Shown here: piece after piece, positions 6,878 through 7,510 of the stretch
Layout: each line of letters begins with the position of its first letter
How positions within the stretch are numbered: the first letter of the stretch is position 1
NCBI GenBank assembly: GCA_024638345.1
Contig: JAHEKL010000014.1
Location: forward strand, 1-7,510
Direction of reading: 5' to 3'
DNA length: 7,510 bases
From: Gammaproteobacteria bacterium
Lineage (GTDB): Bacteria; Gemmatimonadota; Gemmatimonadetes; Longimicrobiales; Gaopeijiaceae
Translations under genes and position numbers: made by a program
The notes under the pieces: model-generated
Seen by the model: the letters and a program-made list of their open reading frames with translations, nothing else
What the model was told of the DNA's origin: nothing
The model's database searches: none

Positions 6878-7510
6878 GAGTCCGGGGCTGGACAGGATCG
6901 GGACTCACACTCGTAGGCCTTCTCCTCGGATGCGGACCACTCGCGGGCCAGCTCGTCGTCGAGGATCTGGTCGTGACAGGCGGAGCGTCGGCCGAGGGAT
7001 ACCAGGGGAATCTGCCGGCCGTGGGTGTCCCCGTACGAGACTCGACCGAGTTCGCGTCCGCCGCCATCGGCGAGCTGTCGCTATTGACGGACGTGGTCTA
7101 CCGAACGCAGTCCAACGGCACGCTTCGGCTCGGGTTCGACGGCGGGATCCGGCAGTTCTCCGCCGCCGGTTTCGAGCTTCGCGACTACTCACCACGGGAG
7201 TGGGTAGGGACGATCGACGCGACCTACTCCCGGCCGCTAGGTGGTCGCGTGGGCGTGGCAGCCAACGTTCAAGCTCGGGGCCGTCAGATCGACGACCGGC
7301 CCCCCATGCCGCTCTTCCTCCAACCTGGATACCGGGCCGGACAGGTCGCGCTTTCGCTCAACCTCCTCGGGCCGAGGGAGGTGATCTACGATCTCCGTCT
7401 TTCCGCCGACCGGAGCGACTTCCTCGCACCTGCGTTCGCGCCGCAGATCCGTCTCCTGAACCGAAACGCGTATCGGGCGGAGGCCGGGGCCACGATCTCG
7501 GGAGGAGCCT
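6874..7510 (+). CDS. Exported, probably outer-membrane beta-barrel protein (3' end missing)
   Basis: Only the first 212 residues are in the window; the frame is open to the last base. The GTG start overlaps the previous stop as GTGA, and the first residues form an export signal: MRVRGWTGSG, then hydrophobic LTLVGLLLG. Cleavage is uncertain: LLGC (Cys20) resembles a lipobox, while a signal peptidase I site near LAG|Q (25/26) is also possible. The rest alternates polar and hydrophobic residues in short strands separated by Gly, Asp or Asn turns and rich in aromatic and Arg residues, for example TLRLGFDGGIRQFS, WVGTIDATYSRPLGGRVGVAANVQARG, and later QVALSLNLLGP and VIYDLRLSADRS. That is typical of outer-membrane barrels. 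No specific family is recognised. It is the fourth gene of the kinase/regulator operon. Confidence 0.7.
   Translation, partial: MRVRGWTGSGLTLVGLLLGCGPLAGQLVVEDLVVTGGASAEGYQGNLPAVGVPVRDSTEFASAAIGELSLLTDVVYRTQSNGTLRLGFDGGIRQFSAAGFELRDYSPREWVGTIDATYSRPLGGRVGVAANVQARGRQIDDRPPMPLFLQPGYRAGQVALSLNLLGPREVIYDLRLSADRSDFLAPAFAPQIRLLNRNAYRAEAGATISGGA

Noticed and set aside
6905..7195. Open frames on the - strand opposite the last gene, and many other long antisense frames
   Set aside because: High GC content makes long open frames on the opposite strand common. These have Arg/Ser/Pro-rich products with no motifs and lie opposite well-supported genes.

Overview
The window is high-GC bacterial chromosomal DNA from a Gram-negative type cell. 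It encodes lipoprotein and secretion signals, a sigma-54 activator and what looks like an outer-membrane barrel. The gene style suggests Gemmatimonadota, or possibly a myxobacterial or related lineage. That assignment is a weak inference: no rRNA or other taxonomic marker is present.

Left end (1-133). This leader precedes dnaN. Bases about 22-75 look like the core of a replication origin, of the 'basal unwinding system' kind known from dnaA-dnaN intergenic regions. Two tandem DnaA-box-like 8-mers are followed by a short C run, then a trinucleotide array on the + strand (CTA x3, CTG x2; DnaA-trios on the opposite strand), then a TA-richer stretch. dnaA itself would lie just outside the window. 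dnaN (134-1249), the DNA polymerase sliding clamp, follows.

Middle (1239-2930). pyrE (orotate phosphoribosyltransferase, - strand, 1270-1839) converges on dnaN with a 20-nt gap. An inverted repeat spans the dnaN stop. Divergent from pyrE, across an 86-nt gap, is a TTG-started lipoprotein gene whose C-terminal part resembles the PrcB_C domain. Its ribosome binding site and start codon sit inside a perfect 7-bp inverted repeat.

Right half (2998-7510). Four genes on the + strand look like one operon. They are a membrane sensor histidine kinase, an NtrC-type sigma-54 response regulator, an exported coiled-coil protein of unknown function, and an exported, probably outer-membrane beta-barrel protein cut by the window end. 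Kinase and regulator are 44 nt apart, with a hairpin in the gap. The last two junctions are 4-nt ATGA and GTGA overlaps, which implies translational coupling. The kinase presumably senses an extracytoplasmic cue and phosphorylates the regulator, which activates RNA polymerase-sigma54. The coupled envelope genes suggest that the output or input concerns the cell envelope, but the sequence does not prove this.

No tRNA, rRNA, CRISPR array, insertion sequence or prophage signal was seen. No gene-free stretch exceeds 300 bases.
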